A stretch of 30,568 bases of DNA. Origin: Fibrobacterota bacterium. Its GTDB lineage: Bacteria > Fibrobacterota > Chitinivibrionia > Chitinivibrionales > Chitinispirillaceae. Below the pieces are notes generated by a model, which saw only the letters and a list, made by a program, of their open reading frames with translations, made no database searches and was not told the origin of the DNA. Shown piece after piece: positions 1-6,231 of this stretch (position 1 is its first letter; each line of letters opens with the position of its first letter). The stretch lies in the NCBI GenBank assembly GCA_023459055.1, contig JAEWVR010000006.1, positions 1 to 30,568 of the forward strand, given 5' to 3'. The position numbers and the translations under genes were made by a program.

Positions 1-41
1 ATGGAAGATCTCTCCCCGACCTCTCTCCCAGCCCCCTCCAA
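1..41. repeat. Detached end of the GC-rich palindromic repeat family
   Basis: Positions about 7-40 read as the reverse complement, with a few differences, of positions about 387-417, the right end of the repeat copy at 211-419. It is either the far end of a larger compound element or the end of another copy cut by the window edge. Confidence 0.55.
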
Positions 42-83
42 TGTCGTTAACTTAACCTAGACATGTTGCAGTTGTGCCGGTTG

Positions 84-179
84 CTCGTCCCCTAAATCCC
101 CCGCAGGGGGACTTTGAGAGCTGAATAGCTTGTTTGGCCTATTTCTTCAAGTCCCCCTGCGGGGGATTTAGGGGGCGAG
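84..179. repeat. Inverted repeat with 31-base arms (MITE-like)
   Basis: The arm at 84-114 and the arm at 149-179 are reverse complements with a single mismatch (position 88), separated by 34 bases. Each arm also holds a small internal palindrome (TCCCCCGCAGGGGGA), so the structure is nested. No coding capacity is seen. The layout suggests a small non-autonomous mobile repeat or a strong cruciform or transcript hairpin. Confidence 0.8.
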
Positions 180-210
180 TCTTACGTGTCAATCTTAAAT
201 TAACGATATT

Positions 211-419
211 ACCGGCCCCCTCTGGTCCTTCGACCACTTCGATGCGTCGTCCCATAGGCGAGGGGGAGTATGAGATTGTGCATTCCGTAGTACGGAATTT
301 GCGAAGAGGTATGCCTGCAGGTTATTACATAGTTGGAATAATAAACACAGAATCAGCTCTTAACTCCGGCCCCCCTCTCCTATGGGAGAGGGGCTGGGGG
401 AGAGGTCGGGGAGAGGTCA
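211..419. repeat. Compound palindromic repeat, copy R1
   Basis: Related to the copies at 14725-14940 and from 30424 to the window end. Order: GC-rich hairpin end (with an extra loop segment at 221-252), a central palindrome TTCCGTAGTACGGAA at 283-297 followed by a GCGAAGAGG-like stretch, an AT-rich part, and a GC-rich end finishing GAGAGGTCA. Read on the minus strand, the end TGACCTCTCC supplies the TGA stop of the esterase gene. Confidence 0.8.
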
Positions 420-1772
420 CCGTTTCACAACAAAAGAAACCGACTGCCTGCTCTGCTCATTGCGTATCATATAAACACCGCTGCTGACCGAAGCGAAGTT
501 CCAGTAGCAGGGTTTGTGTGCGTTGACTGATGATTTGTACACAACTTTCCCACTCAGATCCGACACGGTTACTGTTGAATGCTCTGTATTGTCAGATAGA
601 GAAATTTGGGCGATTGTACCATGAATGACAGTAATGGCAGGTTTATTTGCCGGACTTCTGTTGTAAATGTTTGCAACCGGTGTTGAAACTGCAGTGTCCC
701 ATCCGATATTTGTTATTATTGATTTGACAATCTCTTTTGAATCGAGCTGATGATCGGCCACTGATGGGTGGTAGTGACATCCGCTGAGTGTTTGAGATTC
801 CGGAAACTGGAAATAGTAGGTATTGGGATGATTGTAGGTTGTTTTTTGTGCGTTGACAATTGATTGAACAAGGTTATTCATGGGGCCATTTGATGTCCCC
901 GCCAGAATAACCGGAACATTACCATAATTAGTATGGACTCTTGACAATAGTGCATTGTATCCGTTGATATACATCGTATCATCGGGGTACGGTTGTGTTG
1001 AGAAATCGTTGGTGCCCAGGCATATGAAAACAAGATCAGGTTTCCATTTTGTAAAATCCCATGTTCCGCTGACAGCCCCCAGTGTTTTATCGTAATAAAC
1101 GGGATAGGGTGATGCAGATTTTTTTGTACTTTCACCATAGTTTCTTACGATACCGGCACCTGACCATGCAAGCGCCATGCACTCCGCATGAAATGCATCG
1201 GCAGTGAGTTTACTGAATGACTTATTTGCGTTTGTATATTGGCGAAGCTGTGCGTCATTGCAATCACGGCTTGGACTCTCATTACCATACCCTGCGGTCC
1301 ACGAATCACCGATAAATTCTATCTTGCGTGATTGACTCTTTGGCAATGCCACAAGTCCGTTACCGTCCGCGACATAAAAACCCTTGAAAACATTGGCATT
1401 CCAGTGATTTTCACTGCGCTGCATGACACGGATTGTATGCGTTGTGTTTGTCAATGATGTACTTATTGAGTACTTTGTTGTGCTGGTGGTACGCAGTATA
1501 GAATGTTGTTTGCCATCAATTTCGATATCGTAATCAGTGTTGCCATCAACAAGTTCGATACCGATTGATGTCCCGGTGAATGATGCCTCAATGATTGATC
1601 CGGACCAGTTAAAACGGGCCTGATCTGCCACACTGAAATCAAAACGTCCGTAATAATTGATAGTGGTATTTGATGCCGGAATAAATAGTTCGGCAAATGA
1701 TACTGTAACAAGCAAGATAACCATACAAAATGTGGCTGGAAGTGTTGTGTAGCCGGTACAAGGTCGTTTCAT
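417..1772 (-). CDS. Secreted SGNH esterase, carbohydrate esterase family 2 type, with T9SS-like C-terminal tail
   Basis: A 451-residue exported esterase, probably removing acetyl groups from plant polysaccharides such as xylan. A signal peptide covers about residues 1-27. Residues 28-135 look like the beta-sandwich found in front of CE2 enzymes. The SGNH catalytic domain follows: GDSW at 155-158 with nucleophile Ser157, GTND at 253-256, and GCHYHPSVADHQ near 331-342 with the likely catalytic His335. The position usually held by the triad Asp is a His (333), so a Ser-His dyad is possible. Residues about 385-451 resemble a type IX secretion sorting domain or Fibrobacter C-terminal domain (a DLSGKVVY-like strand, then SGVYMIR and a basic end). 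It stands alone on the minus strand; its stop codon is the first three bases of a repeat end. Esterase class is well supported; substrate is inferred. Confidence 0.85.
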   Translation of the reverse strand: MKRPCTGYTTLPATFCMVILLVTVSFAELFIPASNTTINYYGRFDFSVADQARFNWSGSIIEASFTGTSIGIELVDGNTDYDIEIDGKQHSILRTTSTTKYSISTSLTNTTHTIRVMQRSENHWNANVFKGFYVADGNGLVALPKSQSRKIEFIGDSWTAGYGNESPSRDCNDAQLRQYTNANKSFSKLTADAFHAECMALAWSGAGIVRNYGESTKKSASPYPVYYDKTLGAVSGTWDFTKWKPDLVFICLGTNDFSTQPYPDDTMYINGYNALLSRVHTNYGNVPVILAGTSNGPMNNLVQSIVNAQKTTYNHPNTYYFQFPESQTLSGCHYHPSVADHQLDSKEIVKSIITNIGWDTAVSTPVANIYNRSPANKPAITVIHGTIAQISLSDNTEHSTVTVSDLSGKVVYKSSVNAHKPCYWNFASVSSGVYMIRNEQSRQSVSFVVKR

Positions 1773-1975
1773 AAGAACTCCGTAATTTATAAGTATATGA
1801 TAACAGGATGTATACCTGTTAGTAGCAAAAGTAACTCAGATGGATGTAATATAATTGTACTATTGCGGTGTGGTGGAAAAAAAGATCAGTAAAGTACTGG
1901 GTAGAAACCTTGAAATATCATTTTCCTGATGGGCTGTTTGTGTTTGCTAAAAAATGATTGAACGTTACCTCATAT

Positions 1976-2401
1976 TCAGTGATTTGGATGTACAGTTTTA
2001 ATATGTTCTTTCTTAGCTGCATTAAGCAGCTTTACATCACACGACACGAAGTGATCAATCTGGCCACGAAGTGTCAATGCAGTTGCAAGGTGAATGGAAT
2101 CAAGGCTCTTTAATTGGTATTTGTCAATCGCGTCAATTGATGAATTTAGTATAGTCCCTGATAATTCAATTGTGTTAAAAAACTGGAAATCCTGTAAAAT
2201 AGTATCTTTAAGATTAGCGTAATCTTCAGGGATAATTTCTTTTTCAAGAAGTAATCTGCGAATACATGAGATAGCTTCAATTTGACCGATTATTGAGATG
2301 TATATCGCTGTTGCGGATTGAAAAAGGTTATCAACATTTTCAGAACCAATCTCACAGATATATCTTTTTAGAAGTGCTGAAGTATCGAAATACAATCTCA
2401 T
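1976..2401 (-). CDS. PIN-domain toxin (VapC-like ribonuclease)
   Basis: A 141-residue PIN protein. The first acidic residue is Asp6 in RLYFDTSALLKRY, followed by Glu42, Asp101 in LDSIHLATAL and Asp122 in SCDVKLLNAA, the expected metal-binding set of VapC-type RNases. Its ATG overlaps the TGA of the upstream antitoxin gene by four bases (ATGA), so the two are translationally coupled. VapC toxins cleave RNA, often initiator tRNA or rRNA, when the antitoxin is degraded. Family assignment is secure; the RNA target cannot be read from the sequence. Confidence 0.88.
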   Translation of the reverse strand: MRLYFDTSALLKRYICEIGSENVDNLFQSATAIYISIIGQIEAISCIRRLLLEKEIIPEDYANLKDTILQDFQFFNTIELSGTILNSSIDAIDKYQLKSLDSIHLATALTLRGQIDHFVSCDVKLLNAAKKEHIKTVHPNH

Positions 2402-2625
2402 CGTTCGTTTCTTTCAGCAATAACAACTTCAGATGAATCTTTACGCTTTTTTAATGAGATTTTTGTTACCGGACGTTTCCAGCCTTCCGCTTCTCTACTC
2501 TGGAAAGGTGTAAGCGTTGCAATTGGTTTTCCTTTTCGAATAATTATATATGATGTACCATGCTCGACAGCATCAAAGTACTCTTTTGATTTGTTTCGAA
2601 AATCAGTGAATTGTAAATAATTCAT
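2398..2625 (-). CDS. Phd/YefM-family antitoxin
   Basis: A 75-residue antitoxin beginning MNYLQFTDFRNKSKEYFDAV. The fold is that of Phd/YefM proteins: a short DNA-binding N-terminal half with the YIIIRKGKPIATLTPF strand pair, then a charged C-terminal toxin-binding tail rich in Lys, Arg and Glu. The ATG at 2625 was chosen over an upstream one because GGAG lies five to six bases before it and family homology starts there. It precedes the PIN toxin and overlaps it by four bases. Phd-type antitoxins usually repress their own promoter with the toxin as co-repressor. Confidence 0.85.
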   Translation of the reverse strand: MNYLQFTDFRNKSKEYFDAVEHGTSYIIIRKGKPIATLTPFQSREAEGWKRPVTKISLKKRKDSSEVVIAERNER

Positions 2626-2799
2626 ACTATCTCCAATGTCAGAATAATGATTGTATAATGTCATTATAAATAAAGTTGATAGTAAATGCAAGCTGTTTCG
2701 TTGAGGATCAGGTATAAATTTCTGTTGCTATCGCATTCTTGAGAAACCGGAAATGTGTAATGTAGCCATGGTTCCCTGTCGACAGATTTTAATTTATGT

Positions 2800-3116
2800 T
2801 TACGGTAGCCAGATGAAAAAGGTCGTACCCGTACCCACCTCACTTTCAAACCATATTCTTCCATTATGTAAATTAACAATGTCCTTTACGATTGATAACC
2901 CGAGTCCGGTTGATTTTTCCTGTGCTGTTCCGGATCTTCCGGCAGTTGAAAACGGCAGGAAAATAATCTCTTTAAGTGTATCCGGTATACCGATACCGGA
3001 ATCCCTGATACTGATACAGGTTCCGCCGTCCGGATCTTTCTTAACATTGACACGTATGGAACCACCACTATTGGTAAACTTCAATGCATTTGTGATATTT
3101 ATACTACACAGAGCAA
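2800..3116 (-). pseudogene. Histidine-kinase ATPase-domain remnant
   Basis: Only the HATPase_c domain of a two-component sensor kinase is left. Read from about 3110 downward it shows an N box (NITNALKFTN), G1 box (DSGIGIP), F-box-like FLPFSTAG, G2 box (GLGLSIVK) and the final GTGTTFFIWLP strand, then a stop. In-frame stops lie immediately upstream, and no DHp helix, phospho-accepting His or sensor region precedes it. The break falls at the end of hicA, so the kinase was probably cut when the toxin-antitoxin module arrived or by a deletion. An ATG at 3084 exists but lies after the N box, so a working protein is unlikely. Confidence 0.8.
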
Positions 3117-3344
3117 TCAGGAAAAATTGCTAAATTCATCAATCGTAATTTGTGCCTGCTTTAAAATACTGTGCAGAGTTCCAGTTGCTAATTCCTTGTG
3201 GATTGGTACAACACAGCCTATAGTACCGTTTGGCGTGGTCTTCTTTAAAACGACATGGCTTCCCCGTTGTCAAACAACTTCAAATCCTGCCTTTTGCAGT
3301 ACTTTAATGGTTTGTTCACCAGATATTCGTTTTAATTTAACCAT
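3117..3344 (-). pseudogene. hicA: HicA-type mRNA interferase toxin with one in-frame TGA
   Basis: The frame reads MVKLKRISGEQTIKVLQKAG, then FEVV-stop-QRGSHVVLKK, and ends DEFSNFS. That is a full-length HicA (75 codons) with the conserved G-F and QRGSH motif including the catalytic His. Codon 25 (3270-3272) is TGA where the family usually has Arg, so one C-to-T change (CGA to TGA) explains the break. The start overlaps the end of hicB by eight bases. HicA cleaves mRNA, so a nonsense mutation would disarm the toxin while leaving the antitoxin. Alternatives are readthrough or an assembly error. Confidence 0.82.
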
Positions 3345-3546
3345 GAACAGCTTCAAAGGTTGTCATGAACGAGCGCTCAATTGACGGCATGGGAAATTCT
3401 TCAAGGTAAAGTTCCGTAGCTTCTTTCAGATTAGCCAGCGCCTCCTCAATCGTATCACCCTGGCTTGCGGTTCCCACCTCAGGGCATAGAGCAACATAGA
3501 GATTTTCCTCTTTATGTATTACTGCTGTTAAAATATCTTTATTCAT
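3337..3546 (-). CDS. hicB: HicB-family antitoxin
   Basis: A 69-residue protein with the HicB partial RNase H-like fold: AVIHKEENLYVALCPEVG, then ASQGDTIEEALANLKEATEL and a short C-terminal tail. A good ribosome-binding site (AAAGGTG) lies six bases before the ATG. The gene precedes hicA and overlaps it by eight bases. It lacks the extra C-terminal DNA-binding domain of long HicB proteins, so self-regulation may be weak or need a partner. With hicA broken, it is now an orphan antitoxin unless the TGA is read through. Confidence 0.87.
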   Translation of the reverse strand: MNKDILTAVIHKEENLYVALCPEVGTASQGDTIEEALANLKEATELYLEEFPMPSIERSFMTTFEAVHG

Positions 3547-3752
3547 TGCAACACCTTTCTGACATTACACTTTTAGAGCATCTGCAAAAGTAATAAATGC
3601 CTTTTGTTTTCGGATCTTCTTGATTATTTCATTCAGGTTGATTCTCATGCTTCTAAATATAACATCACTGGTGCAATATACAACAAAAAGTTGTAATTTA
3701 AGTTAATTTGTTTCTGTTTATGTTTGCAACAGCTTTCGGGCAGTACGTTAAA

Positions 3753-4142
3753 TTAACTGCTTTTCCGATATAGTGGTTTCAATACTTTAAACATAGGGTA
3801 GTGTTTAATGTTCAAGGTGAACAATTCAGCATCTGAAAGCAGGCAGGTTGCGGCTATTAAAGCATCGGGAATCTCTACATTATGAGAAAGACGGTACTGT
3901 TTAACCAATTTTCCTGCTAAACGGGCAATATCTGAATTTATTGGAATTACTGGAAAAATAGAAAAAAGGCGTTCAATCTCAATTTCTTCGTTTCTGGTTT
4001 TGATTCCCGAGTAAATTTCAGCAACAGTAATCGCAGAGAAGGAAATACTTTCAGATTTTGACTTAAAAAAAGTGATTGCACTTTGTTGCCCGCGCAAAAA
4101 ATCGATAGTAATATCAGTGTCAACAATAGTGATCTTTTTCAT
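3753..4142 (-). CDS. vapC: PIN-domain toxin (VapC-like), second copy
   Basis: A 129-residue PIN ribonuclease. Asp8 (with Asp10) lies in VDTDITIDFL, Glu42 in VAEIYSGI, Asp93 in PDALIAAT, and the fourth position is Asn111 in TLNIKHYPMF, a substitution common in this VapC subgroup. It starts four bases inside the end of the ribbon-helix-helix antitoxin gene (ATGA overlap). It is not close to the PIN protein at 1976-2401, and the antitoxin class differs, so these are independent modules and not a local duplication. The RNA target is unknown. Confidence 0.88.
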   Translation of the reverse strand: MKKITIVDTDITIDFLRGQQSAITFFKSKSESISFSAITVAEIYSGIKTRNEEIEIERLFSIFPVIPINSDIARLAGKLVKQYRLSHNVEIPDALIAATCLLSDAELFTLNIKHYPMFKVLKPLYRKSS

Positions 4143-4381
4143 CTCAGGGACCTGTTATTCCATCCGGCCCTTAAATTTCTGATATCAGGAATGTCGTCGT
4201 TATCTTTCCAGATCCCGGCAATGCTATCGATACTACTTGTTTTGTCGCTTGTGGTAATTTTAGCCAGTAAATCATCAATGGCTTGTCTTATTAAATCACT
4301 TTGGCTTTTTCCCTGTTTAGCAGAAGCCAACTCAAGCCCTTTTTTTTCATCCTCAGTAAGATAAATTTGTGTTCTTATCAT
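4139..4381 (-). CDS. vapB: Ribbon-helix-helix (CopG/VapB-like) antitoxin
   Basis: An 80-residue antitoxin. Residues 1-40 form a ribbon-helix-helix DNA-binding domain (MIRTQIYLTEDEKKGLELAS, then KQGKSQSDLIRQAIDDLL). Residues 41-80 are the toxin-binding tail with the Trp-containing GIWKDNDDIPDI motif typical of VapB partners. It is the first gene of the pair and overlaps vapC by four bases. A set of palindromic half-sites at 4397-4436, 16 bases upstream of the start, is a plausible autoregulatory operator. Confidence 0.87.
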   Translation of the reverse strand: MIRTQIYLTEDEKKGLELASAKQGKSQSDLIRQAIDDLLAKITTSDKTSSIDSIAGIWKDNDDIPDIRNLRAGWNNRSLR

Positions 4382-4396
4382 AAGTAATCCTAAAAG

Positions 4397-4436
4397 TAAT
4401 GTATAATAATTGTGTATACATTACTATTATACATTA
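4397..4436 (-). promoter_or_regulatory. Probable operator array of the vapBC pair
   Basis: A perfect 12-base inverted repeat, TAATGTATAATA (4397-4408) and TATTATACATTA (4425-4436), flanks a third palindrome TGTATACA (4413-4420). All share TGTATA/TATACA half-sites with regular spacing, as expected for cooperative ribbon-helix-helix binding over the promoter. It lies just upstream of the antitoxin start. Confidence 0.7.
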
Positions 4437-5061
4437 TTTACTATGACCCTGCAAAATAATTTTCTCAATGAGGATTGTACGTGAGCATGCAACGGAAATG
4501 CGACGAACCTGTAGTGTATAGATTGCTTGTTTGATGTAATGCTTATTTTACAATATGTTAGTAACTTTTTGGAGCTTTAAGTTTGTTTATTCCAAGTGCA
4601 TTTTTTTTGCTGTAGAATAATGCCGCCTCAGGCAGCAGAGTAGTAAAAACGGCTACCTGCACTGTCCGCGCGGGTGATTGTCTGAACTTTGATTTTGATG
4701 ATTCATGAGATAGACATGATGGGAATAAATGGTGTGTGACATAGGGGTGATCAAACGTACCTGTTTCTTATCATGTAAATCATCTTCATCATATAAATCA
4801 CAGTTCGGACAACTTGTCCAACTTCAAAAACCAAAAAGACAAGCATTGTATTATTAGTGTTTCCACGTTTACATATTGGATGTAAAGAACCTGCCAGTCC
4901 GGTTTCAATTAAAAGCACAAAACCGTGCCTGGCGCAAAAGAAGATGAGATTGTATATCGGTTAAAAAACCTCTGAATCACTGCGCAGGAACTTCACTTTA
5001 TAACAATACCGCATCTGTCAACCAAGCTCCGGTGTCCGTCCCCTTACACTACAAAAAAAAC
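4437..5061. repeat. Gene-free stretch holding an imperfect inverted repeat of 43-base arms
   Basis: No convincing gene lies here. Positions 4678-4720 and 4770-4812 are inverted copies: both arms start TTGTC(T/C)GAACT and end ACATGAT, with about three quarters of the 43 positions matching in between. The arms are 49 bases apart. This looks like a small dispersed hairpin repeat of a type common in intergenic DNA of FCB-group genomes. A GC-rich palindromic stretch near 4622-4636 lies to its left. Confidence 0.65.
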
Positions 5062-5319
5062 TTATCGGTAAACTTCCTGGCGGTGACGAATCCGGTAAAC
5101 CGTGACAACTTTTTTGCGGTCATCGATGGTGTAGAGAATCCGGAAATCACCAACACGGACACGATAGCCGTCTTTTGTGCCGGACAATTTTTTGACACCG
5201 TGCGGTCTTGGTTCTTTCTCCAGTCCGGCGATGCCCTTTTTTATCGAATTATCATGAGGTGGAGAGAGCTTGAGAAACTCTTTCTGCGCTTTGTTCTCGA
5301 TTATGATAGTATAGTTCAT
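5062..5319 (-). CDS. RelE/ParE-superfamily toxin
   Basis: An 85-residue RelE-fold protein starting MNYTIIIENKAQKEFLKLSP. The conserved C-terminal half is clear: GVKKLSGTKDGYRVRVGDFR, ILYTID, and the closing strand VYRIRHRQEVYR. The basic and tyrosine residues expected of ribosome-dependent RelE mRNA interferases are present. The ATG at 5319 was preferred to the one at 5364 because homology begins there and it sits two bases after the antitoxin stop. It forms an operon with the antitoxin at 5322-5528. Confidence 0.88.
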   Translation of the reverse strand: MNYTIIIENKAQKEFLKLSPPHDNSIKKGIAGLEKEPRPHGVKKLSGTKDGYRVRVGDFRILYTIDDRKKVVTVYRIRHRQEVYR

Positions 5320-5321
5320 GC

Positions 5322-5528
5322 TTACGCTTTTCTGGATTCGATTTCTTTGAGGAAATCTTTCCACTTTTTGAAGCCGGAAGCTTCTTTACGCGATTTTTCA
5401 AGTTCCAAAGCATCTTCAAGGTCTTCAATTTCTTCCTGTATGCGCATAAAATCTGTTACTTTGAGAACAACGCTTTTCTTCTGACCCTTTTCATCGGTCA
5501 GGTAGTCAATGTTTTTCAGGGCTATCAT
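5322..5528 (-). CDS. RelB-type antitoxin of the RelE pair
   Basis: A 68-residue acidic and helical protein beginning MIALKNIDYLTDEKGQKKSV and continuing VLKVTDFMRIQEEIEDLEDA. The first 30 residues give the strand-rich dimerisation and DNA-binding part seen in Phd/RelB-like antitoxins; the remainder is a charged helix for toxin wrapping. The start at 5528 has AAAGGA seven bases upstream. It ends two bases before the relE start, the usual antitoxin-first order. A palindrome at 5664-5680 (ATATACT-ATC-AGTATAT) about 135 bases upstream could mark the promoter region, but that is weak. Confidence 0.8.
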   Translation of the reverse strand: MIALKNIDYLTDEKGQKKSVVLKVTDFMRIQEEIEDLEDALELEKSRKEASGFKKWKDFLKEIESRKA

Positions 5529-5947
5529 TTTTAGATCCTTTCGAAAGAAGCTACCAAATAAAAGTATATACCACAGTACAAAGCTATGCCAGTTGAAAAA
5601 AAACCGACACATGACGTGGCGGGTGCGTACCTGGGCCGAGTGGCAGGGCTATAATCTGGACAAATATACTATCAGTATATATTTCAAGAATAGTAAAAGA
5701 GTATATTTTGCTATTGATTGACTGTTTTTTGAGAAAACGAAAAAAAGAGTAGCACCAATAATTTCTTTAGCTCAGTAGTTCCTTTCATACCAGCAATGTC
5801 GCAGCGAATATCAAAGGAACCTATAATTTCTTCGATTACAGAAAACGTCCCTTCGGACATTATATTACAGACGTTGAATTGTGGCTTAAAGTCGGGCAAG
5901 GTGGTACAGAGACCATTTCTGATTAAAATGCAAGGATTGTGATCACA
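5529..5947. other. Stretch without a convincing gene
   Basis: Contains the upstream region of the RelB/RelE pair, the palindrome ATATACT-ATC-AGTATAT at 5664-5680, and AT-rich DNA. Short open frames on both strands around 5711-5900 have protein-like composition but match nothing recognised. They may be remnants of an earlier gene in this eroded area. Confidence 0.4.
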
Positions 5948-6120
5948 ATGAAAAGAACTATAGAAAAAACACTTCTTGAATGGAAACAGAAAAACGGCAG
6001 ACAGATACTTCTTCTACGCGGAGCCAGGCAGGTTGGGAAGACTTATTCTGTAAGAACATTGGGCAAAACATTTGAACATTTTGTTGAATTAAATTTTGAG
6101 TCACAGACTCAGGCTAAAAT
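5948..6120 (+). pseudogene. AAA ATPase (DUF4143-type) N-terminal fragment
   Basis: The reading begins MKRTIEKTLLEWKQKNGRQI, then LLLRGARQVGKT (Walker A) and goes on to FVELNFESQTQAKMF before homology ends near 6120. Full-length proteins of this ATPase family have about 400 residues with a C-terminal DUF4143 domain; only some 58 are left. AAGGA lies 11 bases before the ATG. The break is where an ORF6N remnant joined to a transposase gene begins on the other strand, so a rearrangement cut the gene. Confidence 0.82.
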
Positions 6121-6231
6121 GTTCTGTAAACGACGGAATTGAACGAATGCCCTCATTATACTAATATTTACATCAATTGCCACATCACTGTTAAGCACAC
6201 CAGATAACATTGCAATGCCCTGTTCTGTTGA
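6109..6231 (-). pseudogene. ORF6N (KilA-N-like) domain, 3' fragment fused to the transposase frame
   Basis: The last 40 residues of the transposase frame do not belong to a transposase. They read TEQGIAMLSGVLNSDVAIDV, then NISIMRAFVQFRRL, the second half of an ORF6N domain (FTEQGVAMLSSVL and IMRAFVxLR in typical members, compare the gene at 7725-8257). The junction is near 6231. The fragment ends where the ATPase remnant starts. ORF6N proteins occur in phages and bacterial accessory DNA; their function is poorly known. Confidence 0.8.

Noticed and set aside
134..487. Plus-strand frame of 117 codons over the first repeats
   Set aside because: Runs through palindromic GC-rich repeats and into the antisense of the esterase gene; composition is not protein-like.
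878..1711. Other minus-strand frames inside the esterase gene
   Set aside because: Out-of-frame shadows of a gene with clear SGNH motifs.
3270..3272. TGA in hicA as a selenocysteine codon
   Set aside because: The family has Arg here, no SECIS-like hairpin is evident, and a simple C-to-T change explains it.
3565..3648. 27-codon minus-strand frame MRINLNEIIKKIRKQKAFIT just upstream of hicB
   Set aside because: Weak ribosome-binding site, no known family, very short; could be a leader or a remnant but cannot be supported.
5032..5484. Plus-strand frame of 150 codons
   Set aside because: Antisense to the RelE/RelB-like pair, which have clear family motifs and ribosome-binding sites.
5711..5899. 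Minus-strand 62-codon frame, and a plus-strand frame over the same DNA (GTYNFFDYRKRPFGHYITDV)
   Set aside because: Both look somewhat protein-like but neither matches a known family; left as unassigned remnants.
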